Assembly (NCBI GenBank): GCA_032821775.1
Contig: JAVLRN010000001.1
Coordinates: 4,030,001 to 4,094,000 of the forward strand
Source of the DNA: Sanguinoderma infundibulare
Lineage: Eukaryota > Basidiomycota > Agaricomycetes > Polyporales > Polyporaceae
Length of the DNA stretch: 64,000 bases
Direction: 5' to 3'
Positions 46,541-57,364 of the stretch are shown here, piece by piece. Numbering within the stretch: the first letter of the stretch is position 1; each line of letters opens with the position of its first letter. Under the pieces are notes generated by a model. That model made no database searches and was not told where the DNA came from. It saw only the letters and a program-made list of their open reading frames with translations. Made by a program: the position numbers and the translations under genes.

Positions 46541-47085
46541 ACGAGCTTCAAGCTCACGTTTGCACAGATGGGGTGCATCTGCAACTCTGGAGAGCGGCGA
46601 GATGGGAGGTCATCAAAGCCAAGCTGCATCTAATCTGACTGACACCACCAATTATGCACCCCAACGAGCTGGATGGGGTCAATCGGCCCGAGACGCAATC
46701 CGGCATTGATGCCTGCTGGCGCGTCCGAACGATATTCCCGGAGCCCGACGCCGCCGCCACTACAGCGAGTGCATACGGACTACCGACATTGAACCTCACT
46801 CGGGCCCGCGATCGCGATCGAGCGCACATTTGCAAAACCTCCCTTCCCTGACAGCTCCCTTCGCTGCCGGCTTCCGAGGATTCCTGATGCCCAGTGTAAG
46901 CGCAACAGATCGTGTTAGGCTCTCAGACTAGTCCCTGAGTAGACCAGAATGACAGCCCGACGGCGCTCTGAATCGCTTACGGGGCCCTGCAGGAAGCTCA
47001 AGAAGCGAGCTTCTGCTGATTGGCATATATATCGAGTGCAGCGCTGCACCCTCGAAACCCAACATCTCCCCGGGGCTCTTTCCAG
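46541..47085. other. Intergenic region
   Basis: No intact gene. A short frame HLQNLPSLTAPFAAGFRGF near 46830-46880 weakly resembles the FPAGFRALE part of the F-box relics; too weak to call. Confidence 0.4.
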
Positions 47086-47881
47086 ATGTCTCTCTCCCAC
47101 CTTGCCAAACTACTCGCCATCGTCGTCATCATGTCGGCCGAGTATGTATCCTGGAGTCCCCCACATAAAGCGACCCCCCGGATGGAAGAGCTGTCGAAAT
47201 TCGGCCCACGAGACTTGATCACTCGTTTTCCAAATCTTGAAGCGGCTGTTGTCCTAGTAAGCACGGAGACGACGCGGAAACTATTGGCTCACATATGCTG
47301 ACGCATGCACGCACCAGTCCATAGCGTTCCCCGCGCACCTGTGCGAGATCGCCGCGCTCGTCGCAAAGGCACGCCCCAGCCCGCTCGCCGACCAGGTTCT
47401 TGCGACGCTCTTTGGAAACGCCCAAAACCAGGAAGCCGCCGCTGACAGATTGGCGAACACGCCGACCTTCGTCCTCGGCTTCGTCCTCCTTGTCTTGGGC
47501 GCCGCAGGACGCAAGGCAAGCTACAATGCCCTCGGGCGGTTCTTCACCTTCCAGCTCGCCGTGCTCGACGGGCACAAGCTCCGGACGTCTGGGCCGTACG
47601 CTTTCGTCCGCCACCCGTCGTACACCGCGTTCGCCGTCGCCACGGTGGGGCTCTTCGTCCTGCATTTATGCCCGGGATCGTATCTGTTCGAAAGCGGGGC
47701 CCTTGCCTGGCCGGCGATGCGGGTGACGGTGGCGATTTGGGCGTTGCTGGTAGTAAACTTCGTGCGCATTGTGTTTTGGAGGATTCCGAGGGAAGATGCG
47801 GTGCTGAGGAGGGAGTTTGGGAGGGAGTGGGAGGAGTGGGCAAAGAGGACGCCGTACAGGCTGATCCCTTATGTTTACTGA
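47086..47881 (+). CDS. Isoprenylcysteine carboxyl methyltransferase-like protein (copy 2)
   Basis: Exons 47086-47256 and 47318-47881 give 244 aa. The first exon is MSLSHLAKLLAIVVIMSAEY. The catalytic half has the family signature GPYAFVRHPSYTAF and ends EWAKRTPYRLIPYVY. Hydrophobic segments at both ends and around residues 110-125 fit a multi-pass ER membrane enzyme that would methylate a prenyl-cysteine carboxylate with S-adenosylmethionine. It is 500 bp downstream of a truncated sister copy and is more similar to that relic than to the distant paralogue at 1982. The start was chosen by comparison with the pseudogene. Confidence 0.9.
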
Positions 47882-48303
47882 ATGGGACGATGGAGATTGT
47901 GAGTGGGGATCGCATCTGGTAGATAATAAGTACACCACCGGCTAGTAGTATCCCGTTTGCAGCGGGGAGGCTTCCAATTACAGCCTTTCACATTCACATC
48001 CCATACCATAATCTCCTCACACTCAATGAGAACTGTATCATCAGTAAGCAGATTCTCAGAGACGCGACGAGAAGGAGGGTAATGATGATCGCGGTGCAAA
48101 GTGCAGGTTCATCTGGATAGCGCGCGCCTTTCCGGCGCTTCGATCAGGCGCCGACCCCTTCCTTCGGTTCAATTCAATCCGTTTCTCCGCTTCCCCGGCC
48201 GGCATCTTTCTGTCCTTGAATCCTTCAACACTCGCATATAGCTTCCCCGCGTTTGGACACCTCCGTTTGCAACATTCAAACCTACAACACCATCGCGTTC
48301 ACC
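47882..48303. other. Upstream region of the kinase-fold gene
   Basis: Non-coding; CT- and GC-rich stretches before the next start. Nothing recognised. Confidence 0.5.
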
Positions 48304-49539
48304 ATGCCCGCACTTCTCGAACTTCAATCAGAGGAAAGCCCCAGTTCGGCCCCGTCGGTCCACTCCGACCGTGACAGCGGCCCTGCCGATGCGCCGGCCG
48401 TCAAGGCGAACCCCAAGCCCACTCTTTATCAACTCTCTTCGACATACATCAATCCAACGTCGGGCATCCAAGACGGACACGCATACACCCTTCACCATGT
48501 AGCGCAGCTCAGTGCTAATGGTCGGTCCGCTGGGGTTGTGCTTAAGGCGCAGCTCGTGTCGCAAAGCAACGGCGGCAAGCGCTGGCAACGCGACGTTGCC
48601 TGCAAGGTCGGATGGGAACCAGAACACATCCAGAGATTGAGTCAGGAGAAAAAGATGTACGACGCCCTTTCCGACCTTCAGGGCGAATACATCCCGCATC
48701 TCCTTGCCGTGTTCACCAGAAAGACTGGGGAAGGTTCTACGACCTATCTCATCGTCTCATTTGCCGGCAAACGCGCAGTGCGAGACATGTGCGAGCGTCC
48801 GAAAATCATCCGGTGAGCAAATCGTACTCTGCTACGTATCCGCACTTTAACCGACTTGGCTGCCTATAGGGAACGGTTCATCACGGCGCTTCATGCCATC
48901 CATAAACGCGGCATCAGGTACTCCGCAACAGGTTTTCATCCCTGGATATACGGAAACGTCATCATCACCGAAAACAATCAACCTGTCTTGACCAATCTCA
49001 GTCGGGCCCAAGATTGCCGCTGTAAAGTCGGGGAGATGGTCGTGATGTACGAGGTCAAGCATGACGACCCGCCCGTCGAGACCCCGGTGCCGTTTGAATC
49101 CATTTGCAGTGAAATGGAGGCAGTCAAGGACGGGCTTGACTGCACGCTTCCTGGTGAGTCACCAATCTGACGAGTGAGGCAGCCTTGCTAAAATACATAA
49201 ACAGTGCTGCAATATAACACGCAAAGGATCCCCGTCAAGGTGGTGCTTGCGGGGATGCCCTCAATTGAAGAGTATATTATGACGGCACTGTCGGAAGACG
49301 ATGAAGAGATAGTCCCGGCGAAGGCTGTGGTCATTTGGAACAAGCTCATGAGCTGGATGATCAACCGGTCAGTGTGGGACGGTGAGGCGGTACGGCCTGT
49401 CTTCCCCGATGGGTACCTCACGCCTGAAGCTCGTGAAGGCCTGAAGGAAATGCAGGCTGAATGCGATAAATACATCCAGATCGGCAAGTACATCGAACGA
49501 TGGTACATTTCCAGCCGTCCCCTTGTTTGTCAGAGTTAG
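48304..49539 (+). CDS. Fungal protein kinase-fold protein lacking catalytic motifs (pseudokinase)
   Basis: Exons 48304-48812, 48870-49153 and 49205-49539 give 375 aa. The layout follows basidiomycete kinase-like proteins: an N-lobe with ACKVG (candidate beta-3 Lys) and QGEYIPHLLAVF, then a C-lobe beginning ALHAIHKRGIRYSATGFHP. Where active members have an HND-x-HxRN catalytic loop, this protein has YSATGFHPWIYGN, and where DFS/DFG is expected it has TNLSRA. Both catalytic Asp residues are therefore missing. Exon joins are in phase and the frame is open, so it may be a functional pseudokinase rather than a dead gene. Function unknown. Confidence 0.7.
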
Positions 49540-50551
49540 AACCTCGATAGGGTAACTCCTTGGCCTTGACGATCTGTATACCGCTTGTCACCACTACCAT
49601 GTAATTGTAATCCGATCCTGTAGGAGAGATATCCAAGTCGATTGCGAGCTCACGGCCAAACAGAGTACGCATACGTCCCAAGTCCTACATGAATGGTATG
49701 AGCGTGGTGGGGGTGCTATGCGGTGCAGTACGTTCGTCGCTGTGGTTATATATCATGATTTTCCAGACGGCTAGTTCGTCTTGACGTCAATGGTGGTGGT
49801 GGTAACTAGAGCTATAGTCCCGGATCCAGGATCCATGCGATAGTTGGGTTACCGGTAGGGTACGTAGGTAGTAGGCAGATGGGTGAATAATCTCCCGCAA
49901 CAAACGTCCTCGCATGCGTACCTCATGTTCGGCATTTGGTGGTCTTCGCGTCCAGGCGTATCCGAGACTCTTTCATCTCGTTCTTCGGCAGCTTCGCATG
50001 ACCACAACATGGCCTGGTAGAGACTACGCCATTCCACGTATCGCAGACGTTCTGGAGACAGGTTTCCACGATGGGCAAAGGCCCCGCCTCCAAGGTCGGA
50101 GCCGTCTACAAGCCCACTTGCAAGTGGGCGGTATATTATACTGGGCCCACTTGCAAGTAGGCAGAGACGCCCAGCCGGAGGAAAATTCATGGCGAGAGGA
50201 AGCGGTGCGCCTCCAGCAATAGCATCCAGTTCTTGTCCTGATGGGGCGGACAGTCGCGCACACCACGACACCCGGAGCACGTTGTCGGTCGAGAGACAGC
50301 CTTCTGAGAAGTAGCCTGGTGGCCTGGGACGCCCTTGAGCGCGGTCAAATCCGCATCAGGTGGCTAGAAGTGGCGCTTTTGCAGAGTGGTTTTGCATCTG
50401 AGGCCATAATCCAATGATGCGAACAAGAAAATATCCATGGATTGATAGTGGATATCGTCTGCAACACTCAGGTATGTATGTCCAAGAATCTAGTAAACTG
50501 TCTGTAGGTACTATGGTATGATTAGCGGTCAAGATATGGCAAGAAAGACGT
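49540..50551. other. Intergenic region with paired palindromes
   Basis: About 1 kb between convergent genes. Apart from two copies of an 18-bp palindrome (50112-50162) nothing is recognised. Confidence 0.5.
50112..50162. repeat. Two copies of an 18-bp palindrome
   Basis: GCCCACTTGCAAGTGGGC (50112-50129) is a perfect palindrome; GCCCACTTGCAAGTAGGC (50145-50162) repeats it with one change, 33 bp further on. TATATTATA lies between them. The arrangement could be a dimeric protein-binding site or a fold-back element. Confidence 0.6.
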
Positions 50552-52515
50552 CTACAAGAAACGATTCGAGTCCGCGGGGACACCCCGTGCCATGCGCAAC
50601 ATGACGACGTTCGATGTCAAACTCGAGAACTGCGCATCCGCGTGTCAGTCAGCGAGGTAAAACACAAACGCGGACAAGAACGTCGACGCACCCCGTTCCC
50701 GATGATCACCTGCGCCCGCTGCCCGATCAGCATGTCCACCGACTGCGCGACGAACCGCTGCTCCCAATTCAGCTTCAAATCCCGACTGCTCGAGATCCTG
50801 TCCCAGCCGCCCAGCTTCGCCAGCTCCTCCTTCAGCTCCGCCACCCACGGCCGCTTGCCGTTCGTCATGATGTACACCCTCTTCAGCCCCCGTCCGGCCG
50901 GCGTCGCGCGGACCTCTCTCACCCTCTGGACGATCTGCGCGATGTCCGGGTAGCAGTGCTTCAAGTACACCTCCTTCGCCTCCTCCGTGTACTCCCCGCC
51001 TCCGGAGCCCTGCGGGGGCACAAACGTCTCTGGTAGCTCCGGGAACTGGTTGAACCCGTTCCATTCCGACGCGTGGCGCGCAAAGTGCATGCAGTGGTCC
51101 ACGAAGTCGCCGCGGCGGATGTGGATCGCGAGCAGCCCAGGTATGACGTCGTACGGGTACGCAGGGGGCGGGAAGAAGAGATTGCGGAGCCAGCTGCTGT
51201 CCGCGAACAAGTGCCAATTTTTTGTGACGCCGTTCTCGACGAGCACCGACCACCGAAACTGGGTGATGATGGGCGAGCGTTTGAGCGAGTCCCAGAGGCC
51301 GAGAATGCGCTTCCCTCCGAACACCCTGCATCCGGGCGGGCAAAAATCGTCAGCATGGCTCCACCGTACGAGGACCGAGCGGTGAAGGACACGCACCAGA
51401 CGTTCCAGATTTGTGGGGAACCCTCTCTAATTTCCACGCAGCGCGGCAGCGTTTTCAACTTCTCAACCCATGCCCGCAGCATCTCGCCAGCGTCCACGGG
51501 CACATCCTCCTGGTAGAGTTCGTCACTCCGCATGACGTGCGGCTCAGGACAAACTGCGTCCCAATACTCTTTGGCGACCGCTCGTGGCGTGGGATCGCCT
51601 GGAGGCCATGATCCACCAGCGGCAGGGCCTGCAAATCATGATGTAGGTCAGACATTCTGTTTGCGCGACAACGGTCAACTGAGGCAGCGCTCAGTGGCGG
51701 GGAGAAATCAAATGGAGATCCCAGTCAGTTCCACGACGGTCGTATGTATACAACCAGCGCCCGACCAAAGAGCGATGCTCGCGCGCGACGTTATGTTGCA
51801 ATGGACGAACGCTCTTCGTTCGAAAGAAAGTCATGAACAAGGAAAGAAACTCACTTCGTATGAGAGCAGAAATGGGGATTCGCGAGGGTATGAGGTGACC
51901 GTTGTAGTCCGTATAGTCCGAACCGTCCCTGTTCCACGTGTAGTTGTCGTAGACAAACCTACGAGGCGCACACCGTAAACGAACGCGGACACGAACACGG
52001 ACCAAGATGCGAACGTACCCTCTCCCCGACTCGTGTGCCAAGTGCGCATTCAACAGGTGCTCCTGCATGACGTTCCCCCACCCCACACCTGCTCCGTATG
52101 AATTATCCCGTCCCGACGCACGTACACACGTCACACACTCACCGCGCTGATGATTTGCGTTCCAGAGGTACTGCCCATGGCCCCCTTCTGGATATGGCAG
52201 GCTGAGGTTATGTTGCGGGAGCTCGAGCTCCTTCAGGTAGTAGTCGGTATACAGCGGGGGCTTGCGATTAGGGTCGACCGCCTCGCCGAGCAAGTCCAGG
52301 GGCAAGAAGAAGTGCACAGCCAGCAGACAGACAGAGGTGATCGCAACGAGGCGGATTATGCGCTTGGTGCAAAAGCGTGCGATGGGACTGCCGTTGGTTT
52401 TGCGGCGGTATGAGTGTTGCGCGTCAGCGCTGGTGGGGAGCATCTCATACGCCCCACTGCGTTCTGGAGATCCTGGGCTCGCGCCGAAGAACCGTGAGGC
52501 GAGAGAGCGAAGCAT
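50552..52515 (-). CDS. O-fucosyltransferase-like type II membrane glycosyltransferase, copy 1
   Basis: Complement of 52143-52515, 52019-52088, 51855-51958, 51397-51628, 50692-51325 and 50552-50629 gives 496 aa. It resembles GDP-fucose-dependent O-fucosyltransferase-fold proteins found in Agaricomycetes. A signal-anchor lies at about residues 53-71 (IRLVAITSVCLLAVHFF). Lumenal motifs are GWGNVMQEHLLNA, HIRRGDF (328-334, the sugar-nucleotide site type), KRVYIMTNGKRPW, and SVDMLIGQRAQVIIGNG joined to FSSLTSNVVMLRM. The product ends DSNRFL. It likely acts in the Golgi or ER; donor and acceptor are unproven. The tandem copy 2 upstream has the same six exons. Confidence 0.8.
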
Positions 52516-53181
52516 GAGGGGCCTGCTGGAGCTCGTGGTCGTGGTAGAGAGAAGGGCTGCGCATTGTAAGATTTGAGCAACCCAGAGAGGACGGTCGACG
52601 TAGCATCATGAACATGCCATGGACGTGCAATGGAAAGCGCCTGGCAACCCTGCACCGCTCCCACACTCAGCCACAGCACTCTCAGGCACAGTCCCTTTGC
52701 ACCTAAGCAAGAGCCCAAGTACAAGCTATGCACAAACCATGTTGTACCTCATCTCCACCTATAGTTTACCTCGCCCTCTGGCGGCCACTCGCAGAGAAGG
52801 CGGAGGCGGGGAACGCCATTTCTTGTTCGAAAACCAGGAATCAGCGCAGAATCATTCCCGTAGTTGACCCATGCTCTGTAGATTGCCGCTGAGCGTCCTC
52901 GACAGCGAAGGCGGGTACATGTCCTTCTGAGAATGCCGGGCACGCCGCCAAAGGTCAGCTGAATCCGCCAAGTACAGGTCCCCGAACCGAAAGCGATGTT
53001 GAGGACATTTGAAAGGTCCAGTGATTGGTATCGGTCCGAGTCCGCAACACTCGGGGGTATTGCCATTCGACGCAGGATTCTGCAGCTGCTAGGAAACGGA
53101 GACGAAAGCGGAAACAGTAAACTATAAGCTAATGTGGGTGCTATGGTATGATTAGCGGTCAACGATAGGCTAAAGAACCGT
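52516..53181. other. Spacer between the two fucosyltransferase-like genes
   Basis: The upstream region of copy 1 and the 3' flank of copy 2. The bases just past the stop of copy 2 (CTATGGTATGATTAGCGGTCAA, 53141-53162) match those past copy 1 (50512-50531), showing that the duplication includes the 3' flank. Confidence 0.6.
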
Positions 53182-56104
53182 CTACCAGAAACGATTCGAG
53201 TCTGCGGGGACGCCCCGAGCCATGCGCAACATGACGACGTTCGACGTCAAGCTCGAGAACTGCGCGCCCGCGTGTCAGTCAGCTCGGGGAAACGATGGGG
53301 AAGCAAATGCGACGCACCCCGTTCCCGATGATCACCTGCGCCCGCTGTCCAATCAGCATGTCCACCGACTGCGCGACGAACTGCTGCTCCCAGTCCAGCT
53401 CCAGGTCCCGGCTGCTCGTGATCTTCTTCCACCCGCCCAGCTTCGCCAGCTCCTCCTTCAGCTCCCCCACCCACGGCCGCTTCCCGTTCGTCATGATGTA
53501 TATGTTTTTCAAGCCTCGTCCAGCCGGCGTCGCGCGGACCTGCCTCACGCGCTCGACGATCTGCCCGATCTCCGGGAAGCAATGCTCCAAGTACACGTCC
53601 TTCGCCTCTTCCGTGAACTCGCCCCCTCCCGCGCCTGGCGGGGGCAAGAACTTGTCCGGCAGCTGCGGGAACTGGTTGAACCCGTTCCACTCCGACCTCC
53701 AGCGCGCGAAGTGCAAACAGTGGTCTACGAAGTCCCCGCGGCGGATGTGGATTGCAAGCAGCCCGGGTATAACGTCGTACGGGTACGCGGACGGTCGGAA
53801 GAACAGATCGCGGAGCCAGCTCCTGTCCGCAAAGAGCAGCCGGTTCTTCGTGAAACCGTTCTCGATGAGCTGTGACCACCGAAACTTGGTGATTACGGGC
53901 GACCGCTTGAGCGAATCCCAGATGCCGAGGACACGCCTGCCCCCGAACACCCTATATCCCACCGTCGAGAAGCGGTGAGCACGGTTTCGCCATGCGAGGA
54001 CGCAAGGGATGAGGACGCGTACCAGATGCTGAATATTTGTGCTGAACCCTCTCTAATCTCGACGCAGCGCGGCAGTGTTTTCAGCTTCTCGACCCATACC
54101 CGCAGCATCTCGCCAGCGTGGACGGACGAGTCAATCTTGAAGAGTTCCTCGCTCGCCATGACATACGGCTCAGGACAAACACTGTCCCAATACTCTTTGG
54201 CAACCGCTCGTGGTGTGGGATCGCCTGATGGCCATGATCCCCCAGCTGCAGGACCTGCAAATCATGAAATGGGTCAGATATCCTGTATGCGGGATACCGT
54301 CAAGGTGATTGGCGACACGTTATCTGCCTGACAATTTGGCATAGTTGGATGGGTGCACGCATACATCTAGTTAGTGGCAAGACAGACGTATCACACTGAG
54401 TGTGCAAGGAACTGCGAAGACAGCGCCCTGTCGAAACTGTCGTGATGCACACAAGGAGACTGACTTAAGTGGACGGGCAACCCCCACCGCCAATACGGTG
54501 CTCTCGTATTGTTAAACAGTACGTAGTATAGAGCGATGGAGGTCATCTCTCGGTCGACAGTGCCTGCACAAGTCTACGACGTGCATCCCAGTGCCCTGAC
54601 GCCTTCGCGCGGAGTGGAACAGGCGCTCCGAACCGAGAGGACAGTCGATTGTTCCGGTTCGATTAGCGTCCCAGGGCCGGGCAACCCTACTCTACCCACG
54701 TTGGGACAAATGCCTGGGCAGGCAACCGAGAGCGCCAGAGGGCGCGAGTACTGGGTTGGCGAAATGTGCCCGGGACGCCGTCTGTAGTGACAGTGGGGGA
54801 TCGGGCGCGACGGTAGGAGCGTATGGATTATGTTACGGTGGCGACGACGTGCAATTTCGACCGAGGAGCGAGGTCGTTCAAGGAGCCGTTGGCGCCAGAG
54901 GTGGGCTTCAACAACTCTTCGCAAGATTCGCGGCAGGTTCAACATCTCGAATTGGACGTTAAACCTGCGCGAACGTGTGTTCGCCCATCTGATGTCATAA
55001 ACATCCATCTCTTGCCTCTCCCATCGTCGCGCGAGAACTCGTGAAGAAACTCATCGGGCTCAAGAGGGTGCACGTTAAGTGCAGCCCAGACGGCGCAGCT
55101 CCGGGCAATCGTCGCCGTGTGCGCCAATCGAACTGGAACAATCGAGCGTGTATCCTCGTCAGAACCACAATGACGGTCTCCGATCTGAAATCACTCTATG
55201 CGTCGCGGTCGTGAGAGCAAAAAGAATTGCGCTCATAGCATCCGAGATCCCAGCGAGGCCTGCACGCATACATACAGCCGATTTTGACTGGAGAGCGAGA
55301 GTCGCGCGATCAACCCAGGACGCTACTCGCACGCGACGTGTGACGCTACATAGCGCACGACAGGGTGCCGGAACGCGAGCGTTCTTCGTTTGGAGAGAAG
55401 TCATGCGGAACAGAACTCACCTTGGAGGAGAGCGGTGATGGGGATGCGCGAGGGTATGAGGTGACCGTTGTAGTCGGTATAATCGGAACCATCCCTGTTC
55501 CACGTGTAGTTGTCGTATACGAATCTGGGAGGAGCACAGTAAACAAACGCGGGTACGGACACCGACGCAAAATGCAACTCACGCTCGCCCCGACTCGTGC
55601 GCCAAATGCGCGTTCAGCAGGTGCTCCTGCATGGCGTTACCCCACCCCGACCCTGCCGCGTATGAGCGACACGCTGAACGCGCATATGTAGATCGTGAAC
55701 TCACCATGCACATGATTTGCGTACCAGATGTACTGCCCATGCTCCCCTTCAGGATATGGAAGGTCCGGGTTATGTTGCGGGAGCTCGAGCTCCTTCAGGT
55801 AGTAGTCGGTATACAGCGGCGGCTTGCGATCAGGGTCTTCCGCCACCTTCGGCGGCTGCTGCTGCTGCTCGACGAGCGAGTCCACGCCCCAGAAGAAGTG
55901 CACTGTCAACAGGCAGACAGAGGCGATCACCACGAGGCGGATTATGCGCTTGGTGCAAAAGCGCGCAAATGGGCTCCCGTTGGTTGTGCGGCGGTATGGG
56001 TGTCGAGGGTCAGCGCTGGTGGTGGGGAGGATTTCGTACGAGCCGTTTCGTCCTGGGGACCCTGGGCTCGAACCAGACAATCTGGAGGCCAGCGAGCGGA
56101 GCAT
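53182..56104 (-). CDS. O-fucosyltransferase-like type II membrane glycosyltransferase, copy 2
   Basis: Complement of 55705-56104, 55583-55652, 55421-55524, 54023-54254, 53318-53951 and 53182-53259 gives 505 aa. Four of the inner exons have exactly the same lengths as in copy 1 (70, 104, 232 and 634 bp). Motifs match: a signal-anchor IRLVVIASVCLLTVHFF, HIRRGDF, NIYIMTNGKRPW and VDMLIGQRAQVIIGNG; the end is DSNRFW. A poly-Gln/Pro insert (about VEQQQQPPKV) follows the anchor. Intron 3 is 1166 nt versus 226 nt in copy 1 because of a 907-bp insertion. The same functional uncertainty applies as for copy 1. Confidence 0.8.
54354..55273. mobile_element. 907-bp insertion with 13-bp direct repeats in intron 3 of copy 2
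   Basis: TGCACGCATACAT occurs at 54354-54366 and 55261-55273 in direct orientation. Removing one repeat and the DNA between shortens the intron from 1166 to 259 nt, close to the 226 nt of copy 1. There is no terminal inverted repeat, transposase frame or poly-A tail, so the class is unknown; a retroposed or patch-type insertion is possible. Confidence 0.55.
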
Positions 56105-56442
56105 GAGGGGCCTGCTGGTGCTGGTCGTCGTTGTAGACAGAGAGGACCGTAGCATCGAGGATTTCGAATTCGGTGTGCAATGGAAAGCGCCTGTGTTCCT
56201 CCCACTCCACTTCCTTCGCACCTAAGCGACCACCCAATATGGCAACTCGAGTGACACGCTCTCGATCTCTGATCGGCTTTTAGCGTTGTATGCCCTAATT
56301 ACGTGTAGTACATACCGAGTCTCTAACCCGACGACGACGTTCCCCATGTACTGTCGTATCTTCGGGGAAGAGACAAGCTATGCGATACGGTGAAGATGAC
56401 AGCTACCATCTACAACGTCCACCGCCAGTATCGCAAACCACA
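56105..56442. other. Spacer upstream of fucosyltransferase-like copy 2
   Basis: Promoter region of copy 2 and 3' flank of the DUF3140 gene; nothing further recognised. Confidence 0.5.
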
Positions 56443-57364
56443 TCAGGCCTCGTCATTCTTCGCCTTTTTGCGCGGAGGCTCCTCCTCCTCGTCACCTTCC
56501 TCGCCAACCTCTTCCAAAGCGTCACTGCTCTCTTCACCGGCAAGCTCGTCATCACCCTCGCCGCTGGCCATGCCGGACGCGTCTCCTTCCGCGGCACCGG
56601 TCTCCCCATCCCCAGCTGTAGGCTCGTCCGCATCGAGCTTGCGCTTCTTCGACTCGGCCGGCTTTTCCTCGACCTCGCTACTAACCTCCGCCTTTCCGCG
56701 ACCGTTCACGTCCTGGGATTGGCTCTCTACAGGAGTTTCTGGAGCTTCTGGTGCTACAGACTCGTCACGACCGTTGTAGCGGCTGGCATCTGAGTCTGCG
56801 CTTGGTTCCTGCGAGTCGCCGTTCTCTTCTTCCAGGGCCTTCACAGGATCCTGCGAGATGCGTAAGACACTCGACGGATAACATGAAGGCACGAATCCTC
56901 ACGTGTCCCCAGTTCTTGAGGCTGATCGTGCTTTTGGCGTTTTCCAGTTCCTCACGTGTCTTCGTCTCCTTCAAGTGCTCCTCCTGCGCCAGGTGTCTGT
57001 TGGTGTACCTATATGCGCCCATGATTGCGTCAGCGCGTCGTGTCTCGCATGATTTCGCTCGGATACGGATACGGACCCGACGACTTTGCGCATGTGCTCG
57101 ATATCCTCCTGTGCGCCGCGCGTGGGGTTAGCAAGCAAACCTAGCTGGTGTGCATCTGGGGATACAGCGCACCTCGTCGTACTTCTCTGCATCCTTTGTC
57201 GGGTTCTTCTTGAGGATCTCGATGATTTTACGCCCGCTTTCAATCCCCACACCCATCCCCGCCTCCGTGCTCTTCGGGTCCTCGAGCCACGCCTCGAGCT
57301 CCTCCACGGTCATGTTCACCTCCTCGTGGAACTGGGCGATGACTTCCTCCTTCGACTTCACCAT
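56443..57364 (-). CDS. DUF3140-family protein
   Basis: Complement of 57173-57364, 57077-57108, 56903-57008 and 56443-56850 gives 245 aa. The first 110 residues match DUF3140: MVKSKEEVIAQFHEEVNMTV, AGMGVGIESGRKIIEIL, DIEHMRKVVGY and STISLKNWGHDP. The remainder is acidic and disordered (long Glu/Asp/Ser tracts) and ends in the basic cluster PPRKKAKNDEA, a possible nuclear localisation signal. Bacterial and fungal members are annotated as possible DNA-binding proteins, but the function is not established. The acidic tail appears lineage-specific. Confidence 0.9.

Noticed and set aside
50560..50580. GATTCGAGTCC resembling a tRNA B box
   Set aside because: It is the coding end (DSNRFL) of the fucosyltransferase-like gene and recurs in the paralogue as coding sequence.
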